A DNA stretch of 64,000 nucleotides from CALKZN01 sp050633785 (GTDB lineage: Bacteria; Pseudomonadota; Gammaproteobacteria; Arenicellales; Arenicellaceae): assembly GCA_050633785.1 (NCBI GenBank), contig JBOEHE010000035.1, positions 1-64,000 of the forward strand. Reading direction: 5' to 3'. Shown here in pieces: positions 1-7,563 of the stretch. Numbering within the stretch: position 1 is the first letter of the stretch; every line of letters begins with the position of its first letter. Below the pieces are notes generated by a model. The model was not told where the DNA came from. It saw only the letters and a program-made list of their open reading frames with translations, and did not search any database. The position numbers and the translations under genes are program-made.

Positions 1-42
1 GGCCAACTCAACAAACACCTAATCCTTCTTAAAATCTATTGA

Positions 43-88
43 ATCGACCCAGTAAACGCGTTATTTCCGTATAACTTATTGGGTCGAT
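43..88. repeat. Inverted repeat downstream of the repeat-protein gene
   Basis: Two 13-base arms (43-55 and 76-88, built on ATCGACCCA / TGGGTCGAT) pair with one G-U type mismatch around a 20-base spacer. They lie just past the stop of the minus-strand gene at 117. The position suits a transcription terminator, but only a weak T run follows on the minus strand, so it could also be a protein-binding site. A third partial copy of the GATC-containing core lies near 121-131. Confidence 0.4.
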
Positions 89-116
89 CCAACAAACCTA
101 TTTACATCCTTTTATC

Positions 117-1013
117 CTATTTGACCGATCCTATACTTAGGCCCGAGTTGCTTTTTTCGCCTGTTGCCAGATTTACGATGGCACCTTCAATTTGTGTATC
201 TACATCCACTTTGCCAGAGACTTCTGAGGCGCTGATTGTGGATACCATCAATGATGCAGTTGACGTTTCACCGGTTGCCAGGTTGACTATCGCACCTTCA
301 ATATCCGTGTTCAGGTTAACATCGGCTCCTGCGCCAATTTTTGAACCATTGGTTATTCCGCCAATACTTGCCAACGCTTTAGAGCTCTTGCCTGTCGCTA
401 GATTAACGATACCAGCATTACCAATTTTGGTATTAATCGCAACATTACCATCAACCTCTGAATCGCGTACTGAGGAGATAAGCAAGTCAGCCATTGATGA
501 TTCACCAGTCGCCAGATTGACAACTGCGCCTTTGCCGATTTCAGTATTCGCTGAGATGTTGCCACTGCCTTTGCTGCCTTTCATAGAGGAAATTAACAGA
601 GCTGCTGTTGAGCTTTTACCTGTCGCCAGGTTCACGACTCCGCCATCATCAATTCGGGTGTTCAGCTCAATTTTGCCACCATTCATGTTGGTGTTGGTGA
701 TTGAACCGATGCCAGCGCTGGCTGTAGACTCCTGTCCAGTTGCCAGATTGACGATGCCGCCGCCTTCGATTTCAGTGTTAATTACTGCATCATTGACGGT
801 TGAGTTTTTAATAGCGTTTACATCCAGAAGTGCCTTGCTTTTTTCTCCTGTCGCTAAGTTTACGATACCGTCCTTACCCATTTTCAGGTTCATTGATACA
901 TCGCCTTTCAAGTTCGACTTTTCAATGGTATTGATAGCCGCTTCTGCGGTGCTTTCTTTACCTGTTGATAAGTTAACAATCCCGCCTTTGCCAATTTCTG
1001 TTTTAATTTCCAA
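117..1013 (-). repeat. Tandem coding repeats, period ~114 bp
   Basis: Eight consecutive copies of a ~38-codon unit make up the mature part of the gene. The conserved core VNLATG recurs at regular spacing. The first copy has VNLSTG, and the last copy is cut short by the stop codon. Copies differ in nucleotide and amino-acid sequence outside the core, so this is an old duplication rather than a recent slippage product. Confidence 0.85.
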
Positions 1014-1112
1014 TTTGCCTTCGACATTGGATTGAGCGTTGGCGATAGATGTCATACCCAAAGCAGCGACTACAGATAGTGCTAGTGCGCTTTGTTTAAT
1101 AATCGTTTTCAT
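117..1112 (-). CDS. Secreted tandem-repeat protein (eight ~38-residue units)
   Basis: This is a 331-residue exported protein of unknown function. Residues 1-26 are a clear Sec signal peptide (basic start, hydrophobic core, cleavage after SIANA). The rest is eight units of about 37-41 residues, each carrying the core I/V-V-N-L-S/A-T-G followed by small and polar residues, then an alternating hydrophobic strand pattern. The start has GGAG about 8 bases upstream. There are no cysteines and no obvious catalytic residues. The regular beta-prone repeat suggests a beta-solenoid, adhesin or amyloid-like surface protein (inference). It stands alone, with its own promoter region (1113-1281) and an inverted repeat after it. 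Confidence 0.8.
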   Translation of the reverse strand: MKTIIKQSALALSVVAALGMTSIANAQSNVEGKLEIKTEIGKGGIVNLSTGKESTAEAAINTIEKSNLKGDVSMNLKMGKDGIVNLATGEKSKALLDVNAIKNSTVNDAVINTEIEGGGIVNLATGQESTASAGIGSITNTNMNGGKIELNTRIDDGGVVNLATGKSSTAALLISSMKGSKGSGNISANTEIGKGAVVNLATGESSMADLLISSVRDSEVDGNVAINTKIGNAGIVNLATGKSSKALASIGGITNGSKIGAGADVNLNTDIEGAIVNLATGETSTASLMVSTISASEVSGKVDVDTQIEGAIVNLATGEKSNSGLSIGSVK

Positions 1113-1281
1113 TTGATTCTCCGTTAAAATAACAATTTCGTATTCAGTTAATGGCTACAAAAGAGTTAACGCAACGGCTGAGAAAAAGTTTTAAATAATT
1201 TTAAAAAAAATGATTTTTCTAAAATTACAATGATATACCCTGGTTTTGATCAATAGCGTAATGCCATTGTCTGCTGAGGTT

Positions 1282-2100
1282 TTACTGGGGGAGTTGTAAC
1301 GGAGTTACTTTGCCGGTAACAGCCCAACCTGAGTCTTGGGCAAACTTTTTCAATGTCAGCCAACGGTCGTCGCTCTGTGGGTGGCTGGAAAACAGTTCTG
1401 GAGTGTTGAGTGAGTTGGATTGCAGGTCAGCAAAAACAGAAAATAATTTCTCTGCGCCTTGAATGTGTCGATAGCGTTTTTGTATGGCTTGCGCTGCGCT
1501 CAGGTCTGATTGTGTTTCCTGATCTCGCGAGAATTTCAATAAACTGAGGTTCATGGATTGACCAATCAGCAGGTTGCCGGCACTGCTGCCAGATGCACCA
1601 GCAATAGCTGCGCCTGCGGTCATTAAAGTTAAACCTTTGCCCATGGCAGTCATAGGGTGTCGGTGTTTGACATGTGCAATTTCATGCGCCATCACCATCG
1701 CCAAGGCATCTTCCGATTCCAGTTTGTCCAAGAGACCTTTATAAAAAAACACATGGCCTCCGAGAGTTGCGAAAGCATTAACCGTTTCTTCCTCGCTGTA
1801 ATGAACGGTTATGTGCATATCGTCAGGCAGTTCCATCACTAAAGATAATTCATCAGCCAGTTGTTGCAGTTTTTCTTGAGTCGCTGAAGGTTCGACCACT
1901 AGAAATTCAATATTGTCAGTCATCGTCTTTTCGAAGCTGAAGGGAATATATCTGACTAAATAGCTGGCAGAATAATGCAGCACCAATATTGCCAGACCAA
2001 CTAAGACAAGAACACCGACAGAGAGTTGCCAGAACTCTTTAAGAGGGTGTTCCTGGCTGACATTAATGCCTTCTTTAATGTCTGGATTTTCAAATTTCAT
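1282..2100 (-). CDS. M48-family membrane metalloprotease
   Basis: This is a probable zinc endopeptidase of the HtpX/LoiP (M48) family. A single membrane segment lies at about residues 28-48. The zinc motif HEIAH is at 139-143, and E195 in the stretch SRDQETQSDL fits as the third ligand. No lipobox or signal peptidase site is seen, so it is probably anchored in the inner membrane with the catalytic domain outside the cytoplasm. It is the last gene of a tight three-gene run: its start lies three bases after the stop of the upstream YbjQ-like gene, so the three are almost certainly cotranscribed. The family works in envelope protein quality control; the specific substrate is unknown. Confidence 0.85.
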   Translation of the reverse strand: MKFENPDIKEGINVSQEHPLKEFWQLSVGVLVLVGLAILVLHYSASYLVRYIPFSFEKTMTDNIEFLVVEPSATQEKLQQLADELSLVMELPDDMHITVHYSEEETVNAFATLGGHVFFYKGLLDKLESEDALAMVMAHEIAHVKHRHPMTAMGKGLTLMTAGAAIAGASGSSAGNLLIGQSMNLSLLKFSRDQETQSDLSAAQAIQKRYRHIQGAEKLFSVFADLQSNSLNTPELFSSHPQSDDRWLTLKKFAQDSGWAVTGKVTPLQLPQ

Positions 2101-2103
2101 TGC

Positions 2104-2556
2104 TTAGGCTGGATGAGCAGTAACAGCGCTGCCATAAACATATACTTCAACAGAACCGATATTGTCTCCAGCGCCTTTGGAAATTGAAGCAGTTTCGAAC
2201 TTGATATTAAAAACCATATTGGCATTGGCCTGACGTGCTTGCTCTTTCATGCGTAATACTGCTTCACGGCGGCCCCGATCCAAAAGACTTTCATAGGATT
2301 TTAATTTGCCGCCAAACAGTTTGCGCAGGCTGGCAACAAAACGTTTGAAATAATCAACTGAAATGACCACATGGCCTTGTACCAAGAGACCGCCGCTGGC
2401 ATTAAGCTCTTCAGGAATCTTACGATTATCAAACAGCAGGATATCCTTAAATTCCTTCTCACGGGCAAAAATGGATTTGTAGTGACTTTTTTCCCGACGG
2501 CTGCCGATGAAATAACCCAGAACCAGTAAAATCAGTACAAGAATTAACTCATACAT
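2104..2556 (-). CDS. Membrane-anchored YbjQ/UPF0145-family protein
   Basis: This 150-residue protein has an N-terminal membrane anchor (about residues 3-18, ending in GSRRE). A YbjQ-type domain follows (residues ~50-145), recognisable by the G-V/G-K-LKSYESLLDRGRREA segment and the NMVFNIKFET strand. YbjQ proteins form pentamers and are often labelled heavy-metal-binding, but their role is not settled. The upstream paralog ends two bases before this start, and an M48 protease follows after three bases, so these look like parts of one envelope-associated unit. The anchor separates it from its soluble paralog. Confidence 0.75.
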   Translation of the reverse strand: MYELILVLILLVLGYFIGSRREKSHYKSIFAREKEFKDILLFDNRKIPEELNASGGLLVQGHVVISVDYFKRFVASLRKLFGGKLKSYESLLDRGRREAVLRMKEQARQANANMVFNIKFETASISKGAGDNIGSVEVYVYGSAVTAHPA

Positions 2557-2558
2557 AT

Positions 2559-2894
2559 TCAGGCCTCGCTTGCTTGCTCGTCTTCCAGCACAACAGCAGT
2601 GCCATAGGCAAATAATTCAGCGGCGCCTTGAGCGACGGATGAAGTGGCAAATCTAATGTTCAGAATGGCATTTGCTCCAAGGCTGGCTGCCTGTTGAGTC
2701 ATTCGTTCTGTGGCTTCTTCACGAGCTTCGTGCATCAGTTCAGTGTAGGACGTCAACTCTCCACCAAAGACATTTTTGAAGCCCGCCATGATATCTTTGC
2801 CAGCATGCTTGGCTCGAACGGTACTGCCTTGCACTAATCCAAGGTGTTTAGTAATGCGCTTATTGGGTAATGTTTCTATATTGGATAACAGCAT
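2559..2894 (-). CDS. YbjQ/UPF0145-family protein
   Basis: This soluble 111-residue YbjQ-like protein has the family core: G-S-T-V-R-A-K-H, then GGELTSYTELMHEAREEA, then the strand LGANAILNIRFATS and a C-terminal FAYGTAVV. It lacks the N-terminal anchor of the next gene. The start at 2894 is supported by AGGAG about ten bases upstream. It is the first gene of the three-gene run with the anchored YbjQ paralog and the M48 protease. The two paralogs could co-assemble, one tethering the other to the membrane (inference). Confidence 0.8.
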   Translation of the reverse strand: MLLSNIETLPNKRITKHLGLVQGSTVRAKHAGKDIMAGFKNVFGGELTSYTELMHEAREEATERMTQQAASLGANAILNIRFATSSVAQGAAELFAYGTAVVLEDEQASEA

Positions 2895-3013
2895 GTTGTT
2901 CTGGCTCCTGAGTGAGTTTAAGTGATGCCTCTGAAAGTGAATAGACAGATCCTAACGTAAATATCAGCCTTGTCCAATAACTGTTAACATTCTATAAGCA
3001 TTGTCATGATCTG

Positions 3014-3523
3014 TTAGAGTTTGGTCGAAAGCCATATAGCAGATTCGGTCGATTTCCTGACCAGCCAGAATATAGGCCGGTAGAGTAAAGAGTTTTTGCC
3101 TTGGGTCTGCCCCAGTTGTTGATGGGCTTCTTCGTCAGCCTTAATGCTCAGAACGGCGGCATGTGCTTCTCTGTCATGTTGCGACAGAAAATCCAGTTGC
3201 CAGTCCAGATGGTGCAGCACTGTGCTTTCTATCGAATCAGTACAAACCCATATCGCGTTTCTGCCAAGAAGGGCTGTAAATAGCCCCAGCATAGCGCCGC
3301 CCAAAGCCCAGAAATGCAGGGCATAACAGTGGCGAATTCCGCGAGAACGCAATAAGTCATCGAAGGTTTTGAAATGTTCTTTTTCATGACCGAGCATATC
3401 TTCCAACTGCTCAACAATATCTTTATAAAACAGTTTGGCGATAAACAATTGAGCTCGGTAGATATTTATGGCGCCAAACTCTCCGGCATGATCAACGCGA
3501 ATGATTCTTTCAATTTCCTTCAT
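3014..3523 (-). CDS. coq7: Coq7-type demethoxyubiquinone hydroxylase
   Basis: This di-iron carboxylate hydroxylase probably adds the C6 hydroxyl in late ubiquinone synthesis. The four-helix di-iron set is visible: E in RVDHAGEFGA, ExxH in LGHEKEHF, E in DSIESTVLHH, and ExxH in ADEEAHQQ. A hydrophobic hairpin (ALGGAMLGLFTALLG) suits the membrane-surface attachment known for the family. I start at Met 3523, 169 residues; an upstream Met at 3574 would overlap the preceding gene and adds unrelated sequence. The first motif (DHAGEFGA) looks like the alphaproteobacterial/mitochondrial form more than the common gammaproteobacterial one (recall). It follows an FAD monooxygenase gene, itself a possible quinone hydroxylase. 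Confidence 0.85.
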   Translation of the reverse strand: MKEIERIIRVDHAGEFGAINIYRAQLFIAKLFYKDIVEQLEDMLGHEKEHFKTFDDLLRSRGIRHCYALHFWALGGAMLGLFTALLGRNAIWVCTDSIESTVLHHLDWQLDFLSQHDREAHAAVLSIKADEEAHQQLGQTQGKNSLLYRPIFWLVRKSTESAIWLSTKL

Positions 3524-3566
3524 TAGACACCCTGGTTTAGTAATTCTATATCGAGTTTGCCAGAGC

Positions 3567-4688
3567 TTAATCAACCTTAGCCAAAGTCAAAATACTGGCT
3601 AACTGCTTTGTATTCAGCTTGGCAGGTGTATGTCTTAACATAAAATTTCTAAGTGTTGATAAGACAGGGTTTTTTAAGTGTGCCAATTTTCCCAATACCC
3701 AACTGGTTTTGACGATCTTGTGGGCTTTGCTCATTCTGAGTCGTTGGTAGTGTTGAAAGGCCTCAGCCAAAGGATATTTCTGGATACATTGGCTTAAAAT
3801 ATGCGCATCTTCAATGGCCTGACAAGCGCCCTGACCCATATTGGGTGTAGTAGCGTGAGCAGCATCCCCCAATAGACACACATTATTCAGGTGCCAGTTT
3901 GATATTGGTTTAAGGTCACGAATTTGGTCTAAGTGAATCTGCGATTCTCTGGTGTTGGAAATGATGTTTGAAATAATTGGAGCGTAGTCCTCATGAAATA
4001 CTTCTGGCAACCCGGCATCGGCTGAATCCGCTGCAGTCAACGCATACCAATACACTTTATCTGGACCTATGCTGACAAATCCAAAGCGTGAATCTTTACC
4101 CCAGGATTCATTTAACTCGGATATCAGTTCTACCGGTAGTTCAAAGTCACTTATACCTCGCCAGCACATCTGATTGGCCGACCGTGTTACGCTGTCAGGG
4201 AATAACAGCTGGCGGGTTACAGAATTCAGCCCATCCGCGGCTAGTACAATATCGAAACTTTCGGTAGAAGCATCATCAAAAGTCAGAGTGGCTTTTTGTC
4301 CTGGCTCAATAGAAATCAGCTTTTTGTTGGTTTGAATGTCACTGCTTTTGAGTCTGGAAGTCAGCAATTGCATCAATGTGGCTCTATGAATGGCAATGCT
4401 GGAAACGCCGTATTGTGCATCAAACTGAGCGATATCTATTGTTGAAATAGCGTTCAGTTCCGGCGTTGTAATTTTGGTTGAAGAGAGAGCGTTGCCGCTC
4501 TGTGTAATATCATTTTTCAAACCCAGATGATCATACACTTGCATGGCATTGTGGGCTAAAATGATTCCAGCCCCAATATCTTTCATGACTTCCGCCTGTT
4601 CATATAGATTGACGCTGATTCCGAGGTTTTCCAAACAGAGAGCAGTGGTTAGACCACCAATTCCAGCCCCGATTACTGCTATTTTCAT
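3567..4688 (-). CDS. FAD-dependent aromatic-ring monooxygenase (UbiH/salicylate-hydroxylase type)
   Basis: This 373-residue flavoprotein hydroxylase has the dinucleotide fold GAGIGG at residues 7-12, a conserved central D-G motif (LAADGLNSVTR), and the FAD/ribityl motif LLGDAAHATTPNMGQGA at about 272-288. Family members hydroxylate aromatic rings or quinones using NAD(P)H and O2. It has no signal peptide or membrane segment. It lies immediately upstream of the Coq7-type gene (44 bases), which makes a role in quinone hydroxylation possible, but salicylate, hydroxynicotinate and zeaxanthin-epoxidase relatives share the same motifs, so the substrate is open. Confidence 0.75.
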   Translation of the reverse strand: MKIAVIGAGIGGLTTALCLENLGISVNLYEQAEVMKDIGAGIILAHNAMQVYDHLGLKNDITQSGNALSSTKITTPELNAISTIDIAQFDAQYGVSSIAIHRATLMQLLTSRLKSSDIQTNKKLISIEPGQKATLTFDDASTESFDIVLAADGLNSVTRQLLFPDSVTRSANQMCWRGISDFELPVELISELNESWGKDSRFGFVSIGPDKVYWYALTAADSADAGLPEVFHEDYAPIISNIISNTRESQIHLDQIRDLKPISNWHLNNVCLLGDAAHATTPNMGQGACQAIEDAHILSQCIQKYPLAEAFQHYQRLRMSKAHKIVKTSWVLGKLAHLKNPVLSTLRNFMLRHTPAKLNTKQLASILTLAKVD

Positions 4689-4781
4689 GTGACTTCCAAT
4701 GTTGTGAATTGTACTGGTCCGTTATTGTATAGAAAGGGCTTAAGGTTAGCTTTGTTTATGTCTTTTTTGTAGGGCCTTTTC

Positions 4782-5174
4782 TCAACAATCTTTATTTTGT
4801 GTCCCTTCACCGGGGGTGATAAACAGCATTTTGCAGTGGGTTGATGTTTTCGCGGTATGCCAGACACCTTTAGGTACTATGACATAGTCACCAGAGTCTG
4901 ATAGCTGAATTGAGGTGTGTTGACCATTCATATCAAAGACAAAGCTGACTTCACCTGATAATAAAATAACGACTTCGTCTCCATGAGGATGAATTTCCCA
5001 GCTTGACCAATCCGAGTCAAACTCAAAAACAGAAATCAATTCGCAACCCTTAAAGCCATTGAAGTTTTTATTCAACTCATCAAATACAGTGGGGCTGAAA
5101 GTCACACTGGAAGCTTGTTTATCAGCGTCTAGAACAACGAATTTCTGAGATATATTGGCTTTTTTAATCGTCAT
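4782..5174 (-). CDS. Cupin-domain protein
   Basis: This 130-residue single-cupin protein has the first metal motif as WEIHPHGDEVVILLSGEV and the second as PKGVWHTAK. This gives the usual two His, a Glu and a third His for a metal site. It could be a small dioxygenase, isomerase or a ligand sensor; the sequence does not decide. The N-terminal 45 residues are not typical of the minimal cupin and include KGCELISVFEF. It is in the same orientation as its neighbours, with gaps of about 40 bases on the KAS side and 90 on the monooxygenase side. Confidence 0.7.
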   Translation of the reverse strand: MTIKKANISQKFVVLDADKQASSVTFSPTVFDELNKNFNGFKGCELISVFEFDSDWSSWEIHPHGDEVVILLSGEVSFVFDMNGQHTSIQLSDSGDYVIVPKGVWHTAKTSTHCKMLFITPGEGTQNKDC

Positions 5175-5214
5175 AGCTTTGCTGACAAATCAATTTTTCT
5201 TTCATCACAGTTTT

Positions 5215-6342
5215 TCAGCACTTACGCAGCAGCAAGCTCCCAATTGAGTATCCAGCGCCAAATGAGCAAATTAAACCAATATCGCCACTGATCAAGTCTT
5301 TGTGGTGCAGGTTAAAAGCAATCAGAGATCCCGCTGATGCTGTATTGGCATAGCGATCCAGCACAATAGGTGCTTCTTCAGGACTTGGGTCACGACCCAG
5401 CAACTTTTTGCTGATCAGGGTGTTCATATTGATATTGGCCTGATGCAGCCACCAGCGCTTGACCTCGGCAACCTCGATGCCTGAATTCTCTATCTGAGTG
5501 GTGATGTGTTCAGCAGCCATTGGACATACTTCTTTGAAGACTTTGCGACCTTCTTGATGAAACAACCTGTCAGGTGCAAAGGGGTCTGAGTCATCAACGC
5601 GCGAGACATAACTGAAATCGGAACGAATATTATTGGAAAAACGGGTTACCGCTTTAGTGTTGAGAATTTCATAGCGGTGCTCTGAGGTAGCAGTAGCGGC
5701 ACTTTCAATGACAGTTGCCGTAGCAACATCACCAAAAATGAAATGGCTGTCCCGATCACAATAGTTTACTTGTGGTGATGTCAGTTCCGGGTTGATAACC
5801 AGCACGCACCCAGCGGTGCCGGAAAATACCATCTCATACGCACGCTGCAGGGCAAATGTAGCGGCAGAACAGGCAACCAACATATCAAAACCAAAGCCAG
5901 CGATGCCCAGTTCTTTCTGTACTTCAATAGCTATGGCCGGATAAGAGCGCTGGGTGTAGGCGCAGGACACAATAACTGCATCCACTTCAGTGCTGCTTTT
6001 GTCAGCATCCAACAGCGCCAGACGTGCCGCATTTACGGCCATTTCTGCCTGGTGTGAGAGTTCATCAATGCTGCGGGATTCAATTTTCGGGCGCATTCTG
6101 TTGATGTCTAAAATGCCTTCTTTACGATAGGCAAAGCGGCTTTTAATGCCCGATGCCTTGGCGATAAATTCAGCGCTGGACAGGGGTTTTTCCGCCAGCT
6201 CCCCCTTGCTGATACTGACAGCATTTTCATAATTGTATTTTTCAGCATAGCGGTTGTAAGCATCGACTAATTCCTCGTTGCTGATACTGTGTTCTGGAGT
6301 CCACAGGCCACCACCACTTATGACTACTGACTTGTTTTTCAT
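5215..6342 (-). CDS. Beta-ketoacyl-ACP synthase III, atypical FabH type
   Basis: This 375-residue thiolase-fold condensing enzyme has the catalytic triad as Cys in LVACSAATF (about residue 156), His in WWLHQANI (about 297) and Asn in RYANTASAGS (about 332). It is longer than housekeeping FabH (~320), with an N-terminal insertion (residues ~25-75) containing EKASGIKSR-like sequence. It resembles the alternative FabH-like enzymes of Pseudomonas that use medium-chain acyl-CoA (recall of the family, not checked). The start is supported by AGGAG about eight bases upstream. It probably condenses acyl-CoA with malonyl-ACP, shunting exogenous fatty acid into synthesis. Confidence 0.8.
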   Translation of the reverse strand: MKNKSVVISGGGLWTPEHSISNEELVDAYNRYAEKYNYENAVSISKGELAEKPLSSAEFIAKASGIKSRFAYRKEGILDINRMRPKIESRSIDELSHQAEMAVNAARLALLDADKSSTEVDAVIVSCAYTQRSYPAIAIEVQKELGIAGFGFDMLVACSAATFALQRAYEMVFSGTAGCVLVINPELTSPQVNYCDRDSHFIFGDVATATVIESAATATSEHRYEILNTKAVTRFSNNIRSDFSYVSRVDDSDPFAPDRLFHQEGRKVFKEVCPMAAEHITTQIENSGIEVAEVKRWWLHQANINMNTLISKKLLGRDPSPEEAPIVLDRYANTASAGSLIAFNLHHKDLISGDIGLICSFGAGYSIGSLLLRKC

Positions 6343-6403
6343 TTACTGAACTCCTGCTTGGTTTGTGTGAATTATACTGTCGAGGAATGTTTTCTGGTAT
6401 TGA

Positions 6404-6799
6404 CTATTTGGCACCTGTTGCTACAAGGATGACATCACGGACATCAAATATCAGTGAAATGGCTATTGTCACCATTATCAGCACAACCCAAACCCCATAA
6501 GCGGATTTAAAAGTGAATTCATCGCTTTTTATTTCATACTTGAACAAGTAGTAAAGCAATGGTGTCCAGAACAGCAGGTGGCCAACACCCATTAAATGCA
6601 CATTGTTGCTGAAATAGAACGCAAGCAAGCCGACAGGGATAACCAGCAACATGGAGGCGAAGGCATAACGAGCCGCTTTTTTCTTCCAGACGAAGGCTAA
6701 AGAGACAATAAAGATGAGGCTCATCCAGTTCATCCAATATTGAACCAATGGCGGTAGTAATTCCATCTGTGCATTAATCTGGTCCATCATTTCGCTCAT
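6404..6799 (-). CDS. Small four-helix membrane protein, unknown
   Basis: This is a 131-residue integral membrane protein with about four hydrophobic segments: WMSLIFIVSLAFVW, FASMLLVIPVGLLAFYF, HLLFWTPLLYYLF and GVWVVLIMVTIAISLIF. I choose ATG 6799, five bases after a GAGAGG ribosome site, over a GTG at 6805. I do not recognise a family. It sits upstream of the KAS III gene in the same orientation with about 60 bases between, so it may belong to the same transcript. No charged or cysteine motif suggests a specific job. Confidence 0.7.
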   Translation of the reverse strand: MSEMMDQINAQMELLPPLVQYWMNWMSLIFIVSLAFVWKKKAARYAFASMLLVIPVGLLAFYFSNNVHLMGVGHLLFWTPLLYYLFKYEIKSDEFTFKSAYGVWVVLIMVTIAISLIFDVRDVILVATGAK

Positions 6800-6914
6800 A
6801 CTCACCTCTCAGGATTTGTAGTTCGTTGTAATGAAAAAACAATACGGTTTTTTTCTTGAATGTCTTATCGTTCTGAAATGTTTGATACTTTACTTCTGGA
6901 TCATATCGGCTTGA

Positions 6915-7241
6915 TTATAAATAGGGATCAATGGTGTCTTCAAGCACCTCAATCAGCTCTGGGTCCATAAACTTATAATCGTCCGGTATATCCAGAATGT
7001 GAATCGTTTTATGCTCTAGCAAACGGGTAAATTGTGCGATGAGTCTATTTTTGTGTTTTTTCTCCATCACAAAAACCTGATCCGACCACCTGATGTCATT
7101 CATGGTTACAGTCCTGTTTGCATTGGGACTAGTGCCCGCAGAGCGGGCACTGTAACCTCGTTGTTTATAGATTTTTTCTGCGGTTGGGCTGCGCCATTGA
7201 TTGCGGCTGCAGATAAACAGCAGATTAGATGTGTTATTCAT
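6915..7241 (-). CDS. Small tyrosine-phosphatase-like protein (LMW-PTP superfamily)
   Basis: This 108-residue protein has a Cys-X5-Arg phosphate loop near its start: C11-S-R-N-Q-W-R17, followed by SPTAE as in low-molecular-weight phosphatases. It is shorter than classic LMW-PTP (~150) and matches the compact predicted-phosphatase group (COG4551, from recall). The C-terminal DIPDDYKFMDPELIE may supply the acidic residue. I start at Met 7241 because it is preceded by AAGGAG and the longer reading adds 18 unconvincing residues. The upstream 71-residue gene overlaps by eight bases, suggesting translational coupling. Confidence 0.8.
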   Translation of the reverse strand: MNNTSNLLFICSRNQWRSPTAEKIYKQRGYSARSAGTSPNANRTVTMNDIRWSDQVFVMEKKHKNRLIAQFTRLLEHKTIHILDIPDDYKFMDPELIEVLEDTIDPYL

Positions 7242-7449
7242 CGGCAGAATATTCTCCTTGAAGCAACTGGGCAGTGCTTTTTCTGGGGTAGTCAAACCCT
7301 AACTGCTTTGCTCGGGCTATTTTGACCGAACGGGTATACAGTAGCTTCCAGTTTTTTTCAGGCTTCCAAATCATTGCAGAGCCCATTCCTTTGCCTGAAT
7401 TGATTGTGTTTTTGAATCTTCTCCAGGCACGATTTCTTGTATCAGTCAT
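7234..7449 (-). CDS. Small basic protein, unknown
   Basis: This 71-residue basic, tryptophan-rich protein has a GAGGAA ribosome site upstream of its ATG. Its last codons overlap the start of the phosphatase gene by eight bases, a typical coupled arrangement. The sequence has WRRFKNTINSGKGMG and WKPEKNWKLLYTRS but no motif I can name. Coding potential is supported by the ribosome site and the overlap rather than by a known family. It may be a partner or substrate of the downstream phosphatase (inference). Confidence 0.6.
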   Translation of the reverse strand: MTDTRNRAWRRFKNTINSGKGMGSAMIWKPEKNWKLLYTRSVKIARAKQLGFDYPRKSTAQLLQGEYSADE

Positions 7450-7563
7450 TAAAAGTTCCTCATAGTTATCGGGTTCAGCAGCCGCGATAATGTAAGGAGT
7501 TGCTGGTATTGTATATCAGCGGAATTGGATTGGCTATGCTATAGCTGATATTCTAGGTTTTGC

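Noticed and set aside
79..1035. A 318-codon open frame on the plus strand opposite the repeat protein
   Set aside because: It mirrors the repeats on the antisense strand (recurring SPVARLTIP), has no ribosome site, and the minus-strand gene has a signal peptide and good start.
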